From contig NZ_JAYFFI010000001.1 of NCBI RefSeq assembly GCF_036289405.1, positions 62,001 through 126,000 on the forward strand: a stretch of DNA of 64,000 nt. The letters are read 5' to 3'. Shown here one piece after another: positions 15,314 to 23,923 of the stretch. Origin of the DNA: Pseudoramibacter faecis (GTDB taxonomy: Bacteria; Bacillota; Clostridia; Eubacteriales; Eubacteriaceae). How positions within the stretch are numbered: the first letter of the stretch is position 1; each line of letters starts with the position of its first letter. Both the position numbers and the translations under genes were made by a program. The notes beneath the pieces were generated by a model, which had not been told where the DNA came from, searched no databases, and saw nothing but the letters and a program-made list of their open reading frames with translations.

Positions 15314-17077
15314 TCAAACTTCCATCAAAATGGGCAGGATCATCGGCTTGCGTTGCGTCTTCTTATACAGGTAATGGAAAAGCGAATCCTGGATCGCATT
15401 TTTGATATTTTTCCAATCGGTGATATTTTTGTTTTCGCAATCGCTGAGCGCCTTGCGAACTTCCTTGCGTGCGCCATCAATCAAATCCTCGGACTCGCGC
15501 ATATAAACAAACCCGCGAGAAATAATATCCGGACCGGCGACGACTTTCCCCTTACGCATCGATAGCACAACAATAAACAATCCGTCTTCCGACAGCCGCT
15601 TTCGGTCGTTCAGAACGATATTGCCAATATCCCCGACGCCAAGACCATCCACCAAGACAGCTTCTGCCGGAATTTCATCCACTTTCTTGAAATCTTTGTG
15701 ACTGAGTTCCATCACGTCGCCGTTTTGCTGAATCCGAATATTTTGGGGATCCATCCCAAGGGACTCGGCCAGCTTGGCGTGACGCTTGAGCATCCGCGCC
15801 TCCCCGTGGACCGGCATGAAAAACCGCGGTTTCACCAAGGTGTGAATGATCTTGAGTTCTTCACATTTAGCGTGGCCCGACGTGTGGATGTAGGCAAATT
15901 TATTGTAGATCACCTCCGCGCCCAGATCGACTAACTTATTCATAATTTCAGCGACCATTTTTTCATTCCCCGGTACCGGCGAAGCGGAAATAATGATCGT
16001 ATCGTTCTTATCGATCTGCAAGAAGCGATGATTGCCGTTAGCCATACGCCCGAGGGCCGCCATCGGTTCGCCCTGAGAGCCGGTGGTGATCACCACCAAC
16101 TGAGAGGGTTTGTATTTCTTCATATCCTTAATGTCGATCACCACATCATTGGGGACATCGAGATAGCCCAGGTCGCTGGCTACCGACGTCATGGTTTCCA
16201 TGCTGCGCCCGTTGATGATCACCTTGCGGTTATAGTAAGCCGCCGTGTTGATCACCTGCTGAATGCGATGCACATTCGACGCAAAGGTCGTCACAATGAT
16301 GCGGTTTTTATTGCCGCGGAACAGATTAAAAAAGGTCTTTCCAATATCGCTTTCACTGCCGGCATAACCTGACTCTTCCACGTTGGTCGAATCGCAGAGC
16401 AACAGGTCGACACCGCGATTGCCCAACGCCGCGATGCGCTGCAAATCAATGATGTCGCCATCTACCGGCTGAAAATCAATTTTGAAGTCCCCGGTATGGA
16501 AAACCGTCGCCGCGGGCGTTTTGATGCACAACGCGACCGAATCGGCAATCGAATGGTTCACATGGATAAATTCCACCCGGAAATCACCAATGGTAACCTC
16601 ACTGCCGGCGCTGATGATATGCCGTTTGGTCTTGCTGATCAGCCGATGTTCTTCCAGTTTGTGATCAATCAAACCGACGGTCAGCTTTGTCGCATAAATC
16701 GGCACATTCACCCGCTTCAGAAAATACGGGATCCCGCCGATATGGTCTTCGTGACCGTGGGTGATGACCAGCGCCTTCACTTTATCGGCGTTCTTTTCCA
16801 GATAGCTGTAATCCGGCAGCACCGTGTCGATGCCGTACATGTCATCATCCGGAAATTTGAGTCCGCAGTCGACGATGATGACTTCATCCCCATACTGGAA
16901 GGCCGTCATGTTCTTCCCGATTTCACCGAGGCCGCCGACGGGAATGATCCTCAGTTTCTTTTCCCGTTTTCGGTTGGCTTCATGCTTATGGATACTGCCG
17001 CTTTTTCCGTTCTTCTTGCGGCGAAACCACCCTCTCCGATGACTCTGATTCTTATTCTGCTGTTGATTCTCGCTCAA
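15314..17077 (-). CDS. Ribonuclease J
   Basis: This metallo-beta-lactamase/beta-CASP RNase acts in mRNA decay and rRNA maturation, with 5'-3' exo and endo activity. The 587-residue frame has a basic Gln/Arg/Lys-rich N-terminal tail of about 45 residues, IIPVGGLGEIGKNMT, the metal motif THGHEDHIGG, HTGDFKID, CDSTNVE, the beta-CASP region (TTFASNVHRIQQV), TGSQGEP, HTSGHA, MPVHGEARML and the C-terminal dimer domain. The TTG at 17077 is preferred because AAAGGA lies before it. Some Firmicutes have two copies, so it cannot be called J1 or J2. Confidence 0.93.
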   Translation of the reverse strand: MSENQQQNKNQSHRRGWFRRKKNGKSGSIHKHEANRKREKKLRIIPVGGLGEIGKNMTAFQYGDEVIIVDCGLKFPDDDMYGIDTVLPDYSYLEKNADKVKALVITHGHEDHIGGIPYFLKRVNVPIYATKLTVGLIDHKLEEHRLISKTKRHIISAGSEVTIGDFRVEFIHVNHSIADSVALCIKTPAATVFHTGDFKIDFQPVDGDIIDLQRIAALGNRGVDLLLCDSTNVEESGYAGSESDIGKTFFNLFRGNKNRIIVTTFASNVHRIQQVINTAAYYNRKVIINGRSMETMTSVASDLGYLDVPNDVVIDIKDMKKYKPSQLVVITTGSQGEPMAALGRMANGNHRFLQIDKNDTIIISASPVPGNEKMVAEIMNKLVDLGAEVIYNKFAYIHTSGHAKCEELKIIHTLVKPRFFMPVHGEARMLKRHAKLAESLGMDPQNIRIQQNGDVMELSHKDFKKVDEIPAEAVLVDGLGVGDIGNIVLNDRKRLSEDGLFIVVLSMRKGKVVAGPDIISRGFVYMRESEDLIDGARKEVRKALSDCENKNITDWKNIKNAIQDSLFHYLYKKTQRKPMILPILMEV

Positions 17078-17173
17078 AAAAATAACTTCCTTTCTGATCG
17101 CACGTGATTGCACACCGCGCGCTTGTTTATTATTTTATCCCTTTGGGGATTTTAAATTCTTTTTATCATTCTT

Positions 17174-17878
17174 TTATCGCTTCACAAAAGCGTCAACCGG
17201 AAGTTCACCCGTTATCGAGATTTCATCCCGCGTCACCTGGCAGCGCAATGCCGTCACACGAAGCCCCGCCGAAATGCCTTCCCGTAAAAGGGCCGCAAAT
17301 TCCGGATCTGTCGCCTCATTGGGAATCACACAGACGGCGTCCTCCCGCTGGACAACAAAACAAAGCCCGTCGGCATAGCCTGCCCGAACCCCATCGATGA
17401 GACTGCGCAGGTGTTTACGCCCCCTGGCTGTTGGTGCATCCGGAAAACAGGCACAAGACCGCCCGCCGCGCTTCACGACCAAATTGACACTCTTTACTTC
17501 GATAGCGCCCGGGCACCCGTCAAAAGTTCCGGCCAGATCGAAACGGCTATCGCCTCGAGTCACTTCACGCCGCAAGTCGTCAAATTCAGGGAGTGACATA
17601 AAGTATTCATAGGCCAGACGATTGGCCATCGCTGCATCGATACAGACCCAGCGATCCTGATAACTCACGGCGAGCAGGGTATAATCTGTTTTGCGGTTTG
17701 GTGCCGGATTGAAACTCAAGCGTAGCGCTGCCCCCGGCACCATGAGTTCACTCATACGGCCGGTATTGGGCACATGGGCGATCGTTTCGCTGCCGTTAGC
17801 AAGGCGCACTTCTGCCACGAACCGATTACATCGCTTGATCAAGCTGGCATCGACCAATGGCTGCTCCGACAGACGCAA
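17174..17878 (-). CDS. sfsA: DNA/RNA nuclease SfsA family protein
   Basis: The 234-residue protein has the SfsA layout: an N-terminal OB-like part with LIKRCNRFVAEV and HVPNTGRMSEL, then the nuclease-like domain with RFDL, GAIEVKSVNLV (Glu-x-Lys as in PD-(D/E)XK folds), FPDAPTARGRKHL and FVVQRED. In E. coli it was first linked to maltose gene expression, and the fold suggests nuclease action. Its TTG start at 17878 immediately follows the stop of the DUF1292 gene (TAATTG), so the two are translationally coupled. Confidence 0.9.
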   Translation of the reverse strand: MRLSEQPLVDASLIKRCNRFVAEVRLANGSETIAHVPNTGRMSELMVPGAALRLSFNPAPNRKTDYTLLAVSYQDRWVCIDAAMANRLAYEYFMSLPEFDDLRREVTRGDSRFDLAGTFDGCPGAIEVKSVNLVVKRGGRSCACFPDAPTARGRKHLRSLIDGVRAGYADGLCFVVQREDAVCVIPNEATDPEFAALLREGISAGLRVTALRCQVTRDEISITGELPVDAFVKR

Positions 17879-18172
17879 TTAACCTTCAAACCCCAATTCG
17901 TCGGGATCGATCTGGTCATAGGCTTCTGCCACAGCTTGAAATTCTGCTTCGTCGTCCACCGGGACCAAAACCATAGTTTCGTCCTTTTCGTCGCCTTCAA
18001 TCCGCATGGCAATCGCTTCATCTGAATCGGCATCTGCCAGGATGGCGTAATTTTTTTCTTCAATACTCAGGGTACACACCAATTCAAATGCTTTTTCTTC
18101 CCCTGCTTCGTTCTTCAGCATGATCGTTTCGGCGCATTCGTGCTGATGGTCATGATTGCGTCCTTCTGCCAT
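17879..18172 (-). CDS. DUF1292 family acidic protein
   Basis: This 97-residue, strongly acidic protein has EKAFELVCTLSIEEKNYAILADADSDEAIAMRI and LVPVDDEAEFQAVAEAYDQI, which fits DUF1292 (YrzB-like). Such genes usually accompany ruvX (yrrK) and ireB (yrzL) in Firmicutes, as here. Function is unknown. An N-terminal HDHQHEC stretch could bind metal, but that is guesswork. Confidence 0.85.
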   Translation of the reverse strand: MAEGRNHDHQHECAETIMLKNEAGEEKAFELVCTLSIEEKNYAILADADSDEAIAMRIEGDEKDETMVLVPVDDEAEFQAVAEAYDQIDPDELGFEG

Positions 18173-18199
18173 TTACATACCTCTTTTCTTTTTTACTCA

Positions 18200-18325
18200 T
18201 CACTCCGATGCAACGGCTTGTTGCCGTTGCCATTTGCTTTTAATACGCGCTATCAGCCGGGCTTCCGCCACCGGCTCCAGCATCTCGTGCCACTCTCCGC
18301 CATTGTCAAAATCGACCATTTCCAT
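18200..18325 (-). other. Possible small gene or remnant between ruvX and DUF1292
   Basis: A minus-strand frame stays open for 79 codons (18200-18436) across a 240-base space that otherwise has no gene. It has protein-like content (RWQGGVVLDGKHHAIFS, then EWHEMLEPVAEARLIARIKSKW). The first ATG is at 18325, giving 41 residues, with no clear ribosome-binding site. The coding-looking part extends upstream into the ruvX end without an ATG, GTG or TTG start. It may use a rare start, or it may be a broken small gene. No family is recognised. Confidence 0.3.
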
Positions 18326-18414
18326 AATGCGCAGTTGATGCCCGGCATTGCTGAATATAGCGTGGTGCTTACCATCCAGGACAACCCCGCCTTGCCAGCG
18401 CAGAACTTCCGGCG

Positions 18415-18846
18415 TTACTGCACGTATGAATCGTTCTCACGATCTAAATACATTTGCAAAATGAGCTGAGCAGACAGGGTATCAATATGCTGTTTGCGGT
18501 TTTCCCGACGCACACCGCCGGCGATTAAAACTGCTTCCGAGGCTCTTGTCGTCAGTCTCTCGTCGATATAGATAACTTCAAACCCAAGACGCTTGGCTAA
18601 GAAATTACAATAATTTCTGGTTTTTCGCGCTTGCGCAGTCTCACGGCCATCCATATCCTTCGGCAGCCCTGCAACCGCGATCCTAATGTTAAACTGTGTC
18701 ACCACATCGCCAAAAAACGCCAAATCCGCATCCCGATCAGCTTTTTTATAGGTTCGGTAGCCCTGCGCCGTTACGCCCAAACTGTCCGAAACTGCAATAC
18801 CAACGTATTTATCACCAATATCCAAGCCTAAAATTTTCTCTGTCAC
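18415..18846 (-). CDS. ruvX: Holliday junction resolvase-like RuvX (YqgF)
   Basis: This RNase H-fold protein is involved in 16S rRNA 5'-end processing and/or junction resolution. At 143 residues it shows LGLDIGDKYVGIAVSD (first acidic residue), AGLPKDMDGRETAQ, VIYIDERLTTRASEA and HIDTLSAQLILQMYL. The GTG at 18846 is chosen because AGGAGA lies 5 bases before it; the longer frame to 18918 runs through a terminator and a TATAAT. The order alaS, ireB, ruvX, DUF1292 is the classic Firmicute arrangement. Confidence 0.92.
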   Translation of the reverse strand: MTEKILGLDIGDKYVGIAVSDSLGVTAQGYRTYKKADRDADLAFFGDVVTQFNIRIAVAGLPKDMDGRETAQARKTRNYCNFLAKRLGFEVIYIDERLTTRASEAVLIAGGVRRENRKQHIDTLSAQLILQMYLDRENDSYVQ

Positions 18847-18873
18847 ATCTTTCTCCTGTTTTAACCATCCGCC

Positions 18874-18926
18874 ATTATACGCAAAACGGCTTAAAGAAAA
18901 AGCCCCAGATGGCCACACCTGGGACT
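18874..18926 (-). promoter_or_regulatory. Terminator after ireB and -10 for ruvX
   Basis: A stem AGTCCCAG/CTGGGGCT (18901-18926) with a T run after it on the minus strand ends the alaS-ireB transcript 26 bases after ireB. A perfect TATAAT follows at 18874-18879, 28 bases before the ruvX GTG, suggesting that ruvX has its own start point. The -35 is poor. Confidence 0.55.
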
Positions 18927-18951
18927 TCTATGCATTATTTTATTGGCTCGT

Positions 18952-19230
18952 TCAATCAGTGATACCGTCTAAATAACGCTTAACCAGCTCATCCAATAAT
19001 TCGTCGCGTTCAATGCGCTGAATTAAAGTTCTGGCATCATTGTAGCTCGTAATATAGGTCGGATCTCCAGACATAACGTAACCGACGATCTGGTTAACTG
19101 GATTATAGCCCTTCGCAATCAAAGCTTCTTGAACAGATTTCATAATCGTATCAATCGCCTGTCCTCTTTGCTTATCTGCATCGAACATGATGGTTCCACG
19201 ATCAAAAATCGTCTGATTATTATCACTCAT
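18952..19230 (-). CDS. IreB family regulatory phosphoprotein (UPF0297)
   Basis: The 92-residue protein has TIMFDADKQRGQAIDTIMKSVQEALIAKGYNPVNQIVGYVMSGDPTYITSY, which is diagnostic for the family, and a C-terminal DELVKRYLD. In Enterococcus, IreB is a substrate of the kinase IreK and modulates cephalosporin resistance. The ATG at 19230 has GGGAGGAG before it. It lies between alaS and ruvX as in most Firmicutes. Confidence 0.92.
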   Translation of the reverse strand: MSDNNQTIFDRGTIMFDADKQRGQAIDTIMKSVQEALIAKGYNPVNQIVGYVMSGDPTYITSYNDARTLIQRIERDELLDELVKRYLDGITD

Positions 19231-19332
19231 TATGCCTTCTCCTCCCATCGGGTCTTGTCTCATTTTACCGCAACAAACCAGTCAAAACAAGCTTTATTTC
19301 GATTTGGGACCGTTTATTTTCTCAAAACAGGT

Positions 19333-21981
19333 TTATGCCAATTGATCCTTGATTAAATCTTTAGCTTTTTCGAGAGCTTCTGCCATTTTTTTCGGCTGCT
19401 TGCCGCCAGCCTGGGCCATATCCGGGCGGCCGCCGCCGCCGCCGCCGGCGATTCCGGCCACCTCACGAATCAAATTGCCTGCATGAAAACCACGTTTGAC
19501 AAGATCCTTCGTCGCTGTCGCGATGAAATTGACCTTGCCGTCTTTTACTGTTCCGATCACAGCGATGCCGCTGCCCATTTTATCCTTGAGCATATCGGAA
19601 AGTTCACGCAACTCGTCCATTTCCATACCATCTACGCCGGCAATCGCCGCTTTAACCCCGGCAATTTCGACGATATTTTGAATGATATCTCCGGCCGCAG
19701 ATCCTGCCTGCTGCTGCTTGAGCGCCGCAATTTCCCGATCCTTGGCCTTGCCTTGTTCTTCAAGTTCGGCGATCTTTTCGACCAGTTGCGCCGGGTTCGC
19801 CTTCACCATGCCCGAGGCCTTTTGCAAAGTTGCTTCGGCTTTGGCCATTTCATAATAGGTGTTCATCCCGGTTGCGGCTTCAATCCGGCGAATGCCGGCT
19901 GCAACGCCGCCTTCACTTAAAATTTTGAACATCCCGGCCTGGGCGGAATTGGTCAGATGGGTGCCGCCGCATAACTCGATGGAATAATCCCCGACGCGAA
20001 CCACGCGAACAATGTTGCCGTATTTTTCACCAAAGAGCGCCATGGCGCCAAGTTTTTTTGCCTCGTCGATATCCGTTTCGAAAATATTCACCGGCATCGC
20101 TTCAAGAATCACCTGATTCACGATCGTTTCAACCCTGGCGATTTCTTCAGCCGTCATCGGTTGAAAATGGTTAAAGTCAAAGCGCAGGCGGTCCGGCGAG
20201 ACAAAGGAACCAGCCTGTTCTACATGATCCCCAAGCACCAGCTTGAGCGCCTTTTGCAGCATGTGAGTGGCCGTGTGATTGCGAGCCGTTGCCATACGGT
20301 CCGCCTTGTTCACTTCGCTAACCACCGTCTGACCCGTTTTAAAACTGCCGCTTTCAACCCTCCCGTAATGGATATGGCGCTTCAGACTGCCATAACGGCA
20401 ATCGCTCACGGCGATTCTCGCGGTGCCGTCGACACTTTCAATCACACCGCTGTCGCCAACCTGTCCGCCGCTTTGGGCATAAAACGCCGTTTGATCGAGA
20501 AGCACCAGTACATCGTCACCAGCCTTGGCTTCGCCCACCAGGGTGTCGTTCACGATCAGCCCCAGGATTTTCCCGTCGGCCTTCAGCGCGTCGTAGCCCA
20601 CAAAGGTATCCACCGCGTCGGTCCCCAGCGGATTAAAGGGATCGTCCGCCCAGACGGCCGTATCACTTTCGGCCCGGGCGGCCCGGGCGCGTTCACGTTG
20701 GACGTCCATGGCTTTTTCAAAATCTTCGTAGGGGATGGCAAATCCCCGTTCCTCAACGATTTCCCGCGTCAGATCAAAGGGGAAGCCAAAGGTATCGTAG
20801 AGCCGAAACGCTTCCTTCCCCGAAAAAATCTTTTCATCGGGAGCTTCTGCTTCGAGTTTTTCAAGCATCATATTGAGTTGGGACAATCCCTGGTCGATGG
20901 TCGCGTCAAAGCGCTCTTCTTCGATTTGAATAATCTTTTGAATGGTTTTCTGCTTTTCTTTGAGTTCCGGATAGGCATCGCCGGAAACGACCACCACTTC
21001 CTTGGCCACATCGTGGAGGAAGGTGCCCTTGATCCCCAGCAGTCGGCCATGTCGAGCGGCCCGGCGCAAAATCCGGCGCAGCACGTAACCCCGGCCTTCA
21101 TTGCTCGGCATGATGCCGTCGCCGATCATGAAGGTAACCGATCGGATATGATCGGTAATGACGCGGATGGAAACATCCTTTTGCCCGTCATCGCCGTAAT
21201 GTTCGCCACAAAGACTGCAAATATAGTCTAAGACGTGGCGGATCGTATCCACCTCAAAAATATTGTCGACGCCCTGCAGAATCGTCGCCATGCGTTCAAG
21301 CCCCATGCCCGTATCGATATTCGGATGATCAAGCGGCGTGTAGTGGTCGTTTTCATCCCGGTCGAACTGGGTGAATACCAAATTCCAGAATTCCACAAAG
21401 CGATCGCAGTCACAGCCCGGCCCGCAGGTCGGCTCTCCGCAGCCGTAAGCCTCGCCGCGGTCGTAGAAAATTTCCGAGCAGGGGCCGCAAGGACCGGTGC
21501 CGTGTTCCCAGAAGTTATCCTCTTTGCCCAAACGCACAATGTGATCTTCCGCCACACCAACCGATCGCCACAAATCGTGAGCGGTGTCGTCGTCCAGATA
21601 AATCGTCACATAAATTTTATCCGGATCCATGCCCATCCGGTCGGTGATGAATTCCCAGGCCCATGGAATGACTTCCGGCTTGAAATAGTCCCCGAAGGAA
21701 AAGTTGCCCATCATTTCAAAAAAAGTCCCGTGGCGCGCGGTCTTTCCGACGTTGTCAATATCCGGCGTGCGGATGCATTTCTGGCAGGTCGTAACCCGTT
21801 TGCGCGGCGGCACTTCGTCCCCGGTAAAATAGGCTTTCATCGGGGCCATCCCCGAATTGACCAAAAGCAGGCTTTTATCGTTGTGCGGCACCAGCGAAAA
21901 GCTCTTAAGGCGCAGATGCCCCTTGCTTTCAAAAAAAGCGAGGTAGCGTTCGCGTATTTCGTTCAGTCCCAAAGGTTCCAT
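19333..21981 (-). CDS. alaS: Alanine-tRNA ligase AlaS
   Basis: This class II synthetase charges tRNA-Ala and clears mischarged Ser/Gly. The 882-residue frame has the N-terminal catalytic domain (RERYLAFFESKGH, FTGDEVPPRKRVTTCQKCIRTPDIDNVG, RHGTFFEMMGNFSFGDYF), a zinc-like Cys cluster (CGEPTCGPGCDC), the editing domain with NHTATHML and CGGTH, a coiled region, and a C-terminal DHHA1 domain with a Gly-rich GGGGGGRPDMAQAGG. The start at 21981 has a GAGGACAG site about 8 bases upstream. The longer frame to 22053 is unlikely. ireB follows 102 bases downstream. Confidence 0.96.
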   Translation of the reverse strand: MEPLGLNEIRERYLAFFESKGHLRLKSFSLVPHNDKSLLLVNSGMAPMKAYFTGDEVPPRKRVTTCQKCIRTPDIDNVGKTARHGTFFEMMGNFSFGDYFKPEVIPWAWEFITDRMGMDPDKIYVTIYLDDDTAHDLWRSVGVAEDHIVRLGKEDNFWEHGTGPCGPCSEIFYDRGEAYGCGEPTCGPGCDCDRFVEFWNLVFTQFDRDENDHYTPLDHPNIDTGMGLERMATILQGVDNIFEVDTIRHVLDYICSLCGEHYGDDGQKDVSIRVITDHIRSVTFMIGDGIMPSNEGRGYVLRRILRRAARHGRLLGIKGTFLHDVAKEVVVVSGDAYPELKEKQKTIQKIIQIEEERFDATIDQGLSQLNMMLEKLEAEAPDEKIFSGKEAFRLYDTFGFPFDLTREIVEERGFAIPYEDFEKAMDVQRERARAARAESDTAVWADDPFNPLGTDAVDTFVGYDALKADGKILGLIVNDTLVGEAKAGDDVLVLLDQTAFYAQSGGQVGDSGVIESVDGTARIAVSDCRYGSLKRHIHYGRVESGSFKTGQTVVSEVNKADRMATARNHTATHMLQKALKLVLGDHVEQAGSFVSPDRLRFDFNHFQPMTAEEIARVETIVNQVILEAMPVNIFETDIDEAKKLGAMALFGEKYGNIVRVVRVGDYSIELCGGTHLTNSAQAGMFKILSEGGVAAGIRRIEAATGMNTYYEMAKAEATLQKASGMVKANPAQLVEKIAELEEQGKAKDREIAALKQQQAGSAAGDIIQNIVEIAGVKAAIAGVDGMEMDELRELSDMLKDKMGSGIAVIGTVKDGKVNFIATATKDLVKRGFHAGNLIREVAGIAGGGGGGRPDMAQAGGKQPKKMAEALEKAKDLIKDQLA

Positions 21982-22084
21982 GAATTTCTGTCCTCTCGTT
22001 TCCTGTGATTCCTTATGATGCACCGAAAGTGTTATCCGGCTTAAAATCAACAAAAAGTGCTGCTATCATTTTAACGTAACCAAT

Positions 22085-22117
22085 AAAAAAGTCAAGGTTC
22101 AATGGCTGAACCCTGAC
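22085..22117 (-). terminator. Terminator of the iscR-cysteine desulfurase operon
   Basis: Minus-strand 11-bp stem GTCAGGGTTCA/TGAACCTTGAC (one G-T) with a 5-base loop and six T, 42 bases after the desulfurase stop. Confidence 0.85.
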
Positions 22118-22158
22118 GGGATGCGCCGATGATTTTCAGCGCCGTTTCGTTTTACTTT

Positions 22159-23295
22159 TTATGCTCGCAGCCGTTCGACAATCCGCCGGATGGCCGCCAC
22201 GGTTTGCTCAATCTGTTTGGCGGTGGTGCCGCGTCCGAGGGTCAGGCGCAGCGCGTTGCGCGCGCGGTTTTCCGGCACGCCGATGGCGGTAAGTACATGA
22301 GAGGGATTGAGCGATCCCGCCGTGCAGGCCGATCCCCCGGAAGCTTCAATCCCGGCCAGATCCAGCGCGGTGAGCAGAGCCTCGCTGCGCAAATCGTCGA
22401 AGCAAAAGCTGGCATTTCCCGGCAAGCGATGTTCAGGATGTCCGGTAAGCCGGACCCCGGGAATCGCCGTGAGCCCGGCAATTAACAGATCCCGCAGCGC
22501 CGCTTCCCGTCTGACGTCAGCCGCCTGATCGGCTGCTGCCAGTCCCGCCGCCGCACCGAGACCGACGATGGCTGCCGTGTTCTCGGTGCCGGCCCGACGG
22601 CCGCGTTCCTGCCCGCCGCCGTGGATCAACGGTTCCAGCTTGCAGCCCGGCCGAACGTAAAGGGCGCCAACTCCCTTGGGCCCATAAAACTTATGGCCGG
22701 AAAGGGACAGCAGATCCACATCCAAAGCCTGCACATCCATGGGTACATTGCCGCAGGCCTGCACAGCGTCCGTGTGAAAACGCACGCCGGCCGCATGGGC
22801 GACGGCGGCCAGTTCCGCAATGGGCTCGATGGTACCAATCTCGTTATTGGCCGCCATCACCGAAACCAAAATCGTATCGTCCCGAATCGCCGCCTTAAGC
22901 GCCTTGGGATCAACCAAACCGGCCTGATCTACCGGCAAATAGGTCACCTCGAAGCCGCAGCGTTCAAGAAAAGCGCAGGTGCCAAGCACGGCGGGATGCT
23001 CGATCGCCGTGGTAATCAAATGGCGCCCCCGCGCCCACAGGGCAAAGGCCGTGCCTTTGATCGCCCAATTATCAGATTCGGAGCCGCCGGATGTGAAAAA
23101 AACCGAGGCCGGTTCGGCCTTCAGCAGCGTCGCCACCTGATGTCTGGCCTTTTCGACGCCGGCTTGTGCCTCCTGACCATGCCGGCAAACGGCAGAGGGA
23201 TTGCCAAAAACCGCCCCCAAATAAGGCCGCATTGCTTGGGCGACAGCCGGATCCACCGGCGTTGTCGCCGCGTGATCCAAATAAATCCGATTCAT
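22159..23295 (-). CDS. Cysteine desulfurase (NifS/IscS-type)
   Basis: This PLP enzyme takes sulfur from cysteine for Fe-S clusters and tRNA thiolation. The 378-residue frame has IYLDHAATTPVDPAV, FGNPSAVCRHGQEA, FTSGGSESDNWAIKG, ATEHP-like TAIEHPAVL, NNEIGTI, HTDAVQACG, the PLP lysine in LSLSGHKFYGPKGVGALYV, GGGQERGRRAGTENTAAIVG, and the persulfide-loop cysteine in ASGGSACTAGSLNPSHVL. The ATG at 23295 overlaps the iscR stop (ATGA). No iscU-like scaffold follows, because a terminator comes next, so the sulfur acceptor must be encoded elsewhere. Confidence 0.93.
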   Translation of the reverse strand: MNRIYLDHAATTPVDPAVAQAMRPYLGAVFGNPSAVCRHGQEAQAGVEKARHQVATLLKAEPASVFFTSGGSESDNWAIKGTAFALWARGRHLITTAIEHPAVLGTCAFLERCGFEVTYLPVDQAGLVDPKALKAAIRDDTILVSVMAANNEIGTIEPIAELAAVAHAAGVRFHTDAVQACGNVPMDVQALDVDLLSLSGHKFYGPKGVGALYVRPGCKLEPLIHGGGQERGRRAGTENTAAIVGLGAAAGLAAADQAADVRREAALRDLLIAGLTAIPGVRLTGHPEHRLPGNASFCFDDLRSEALLTALDLAGIEASGGSACTAGSLNPSHVLTAIGVPENRARNALRLTLGRGTTAKQIEQTVAAIRRIVERLRA

Positions 23296-23711
23296 AAAGA
23301 CTCTCCGCTTGAGCCGCCGATCAAATCCTGAAGCGAACGATGGTCGATCACCGATCGGATACTGTTTTGAACGTCCATCCACAAGTTCACCGTCGGGCAG
23401 GACTGCGCCCGGTTACAGTCCACCGCTTCGGCATCGCAGCCACAAAACGCGATGGGGCCTTCCACCGCATCGATCACTTCCCCCACCGCGATGGCACTGG
23501 GCTCGCGCGTTAGCTGATAGCCCCCATGGGCGCCGCGCAGACTTTGAATCAAGCCCGCTTTTTTGAGCTTTGAAAATAATTGTTCGAGATACGCATCGGA
23601 AAAGTGCTGTTTATCTGCTATTTCTTTGATGGACATCGGCCCCTTGCCGTAGTGCGAAGCCAGTTCGCACATCGCGAGCACGCCGTATTGTCCTTTGGTT
23701 GATAATTTCAT
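23292..23711 (-). CDS. Rrf2 family regulator, IscR-like, with conserved cysteines
   Basis: The 139-residue winged-helix regulator opens with MKLSTKGQYGVLAMCELASHYG, then SIKEIADKQHFSDAYLEQLFSKLKKAGLIQSLRGAHGGYQL. The C-terminal half has FCGCDAEAVDCNRAQSC, giving the spaced cysteines expected for a [2Fe-2S] sensor. IscR-type proteins repress iron-sulfur genes when loaded with the cluster. A CAGGAGG site fixes the start at 23711, and the stop overlaps the start of the desulfurase gene, so the pair is coupled and probably autoregulated. Confidence 0.9.
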   Translation of the reverse strand: MKLSTKGQYGVLAMCELASHYGKGPMSIKEIADKQHFSDAYLEQLFSKLKKAGLIQSLRGAHGGYQLTREPSAIAVGEVIDAVEGPIAFCGCDAEAVDCNRAQSCPTVNLWMDVQNSIRSVIDHRSLQDLIGGSSGESL

Positions 23712-23880
23712 TTTTTGCCTCCTGAGCAATTCCAACTCATTCGCTCGGAATTGTCTGTATTATATCACAGCAACGATCAAAATCAAGCCTGTTTTCGTCT
23801 TGGCGCCAACTTTTTGTCAGCCTTCTGCCGGGCGAATGCTCTCCAAGAAAACGAACGGTCCGCCGTTCGCCATCGCAAAA

Positions 23881-23909
23881 AAATAAAGGCAGAATCAAAG
23901 TTCTGCCTT
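23881..23909 (-). terminator. Terminator of the NERD-HRDC gene
   Basis: Minus-strand AAGGCAGAA/TTCTGCCTT stem, 6-base loop, AT-rich T run after it. Confidence 0.75.
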
Positions 23910-23923
23910 GCCGCTGTGCGGCT

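Noticed and set aside
20161..21231. 356-codon plus-strand frame
   Set aside because: Lies wholly opposite alaS and has no start signal or motif.
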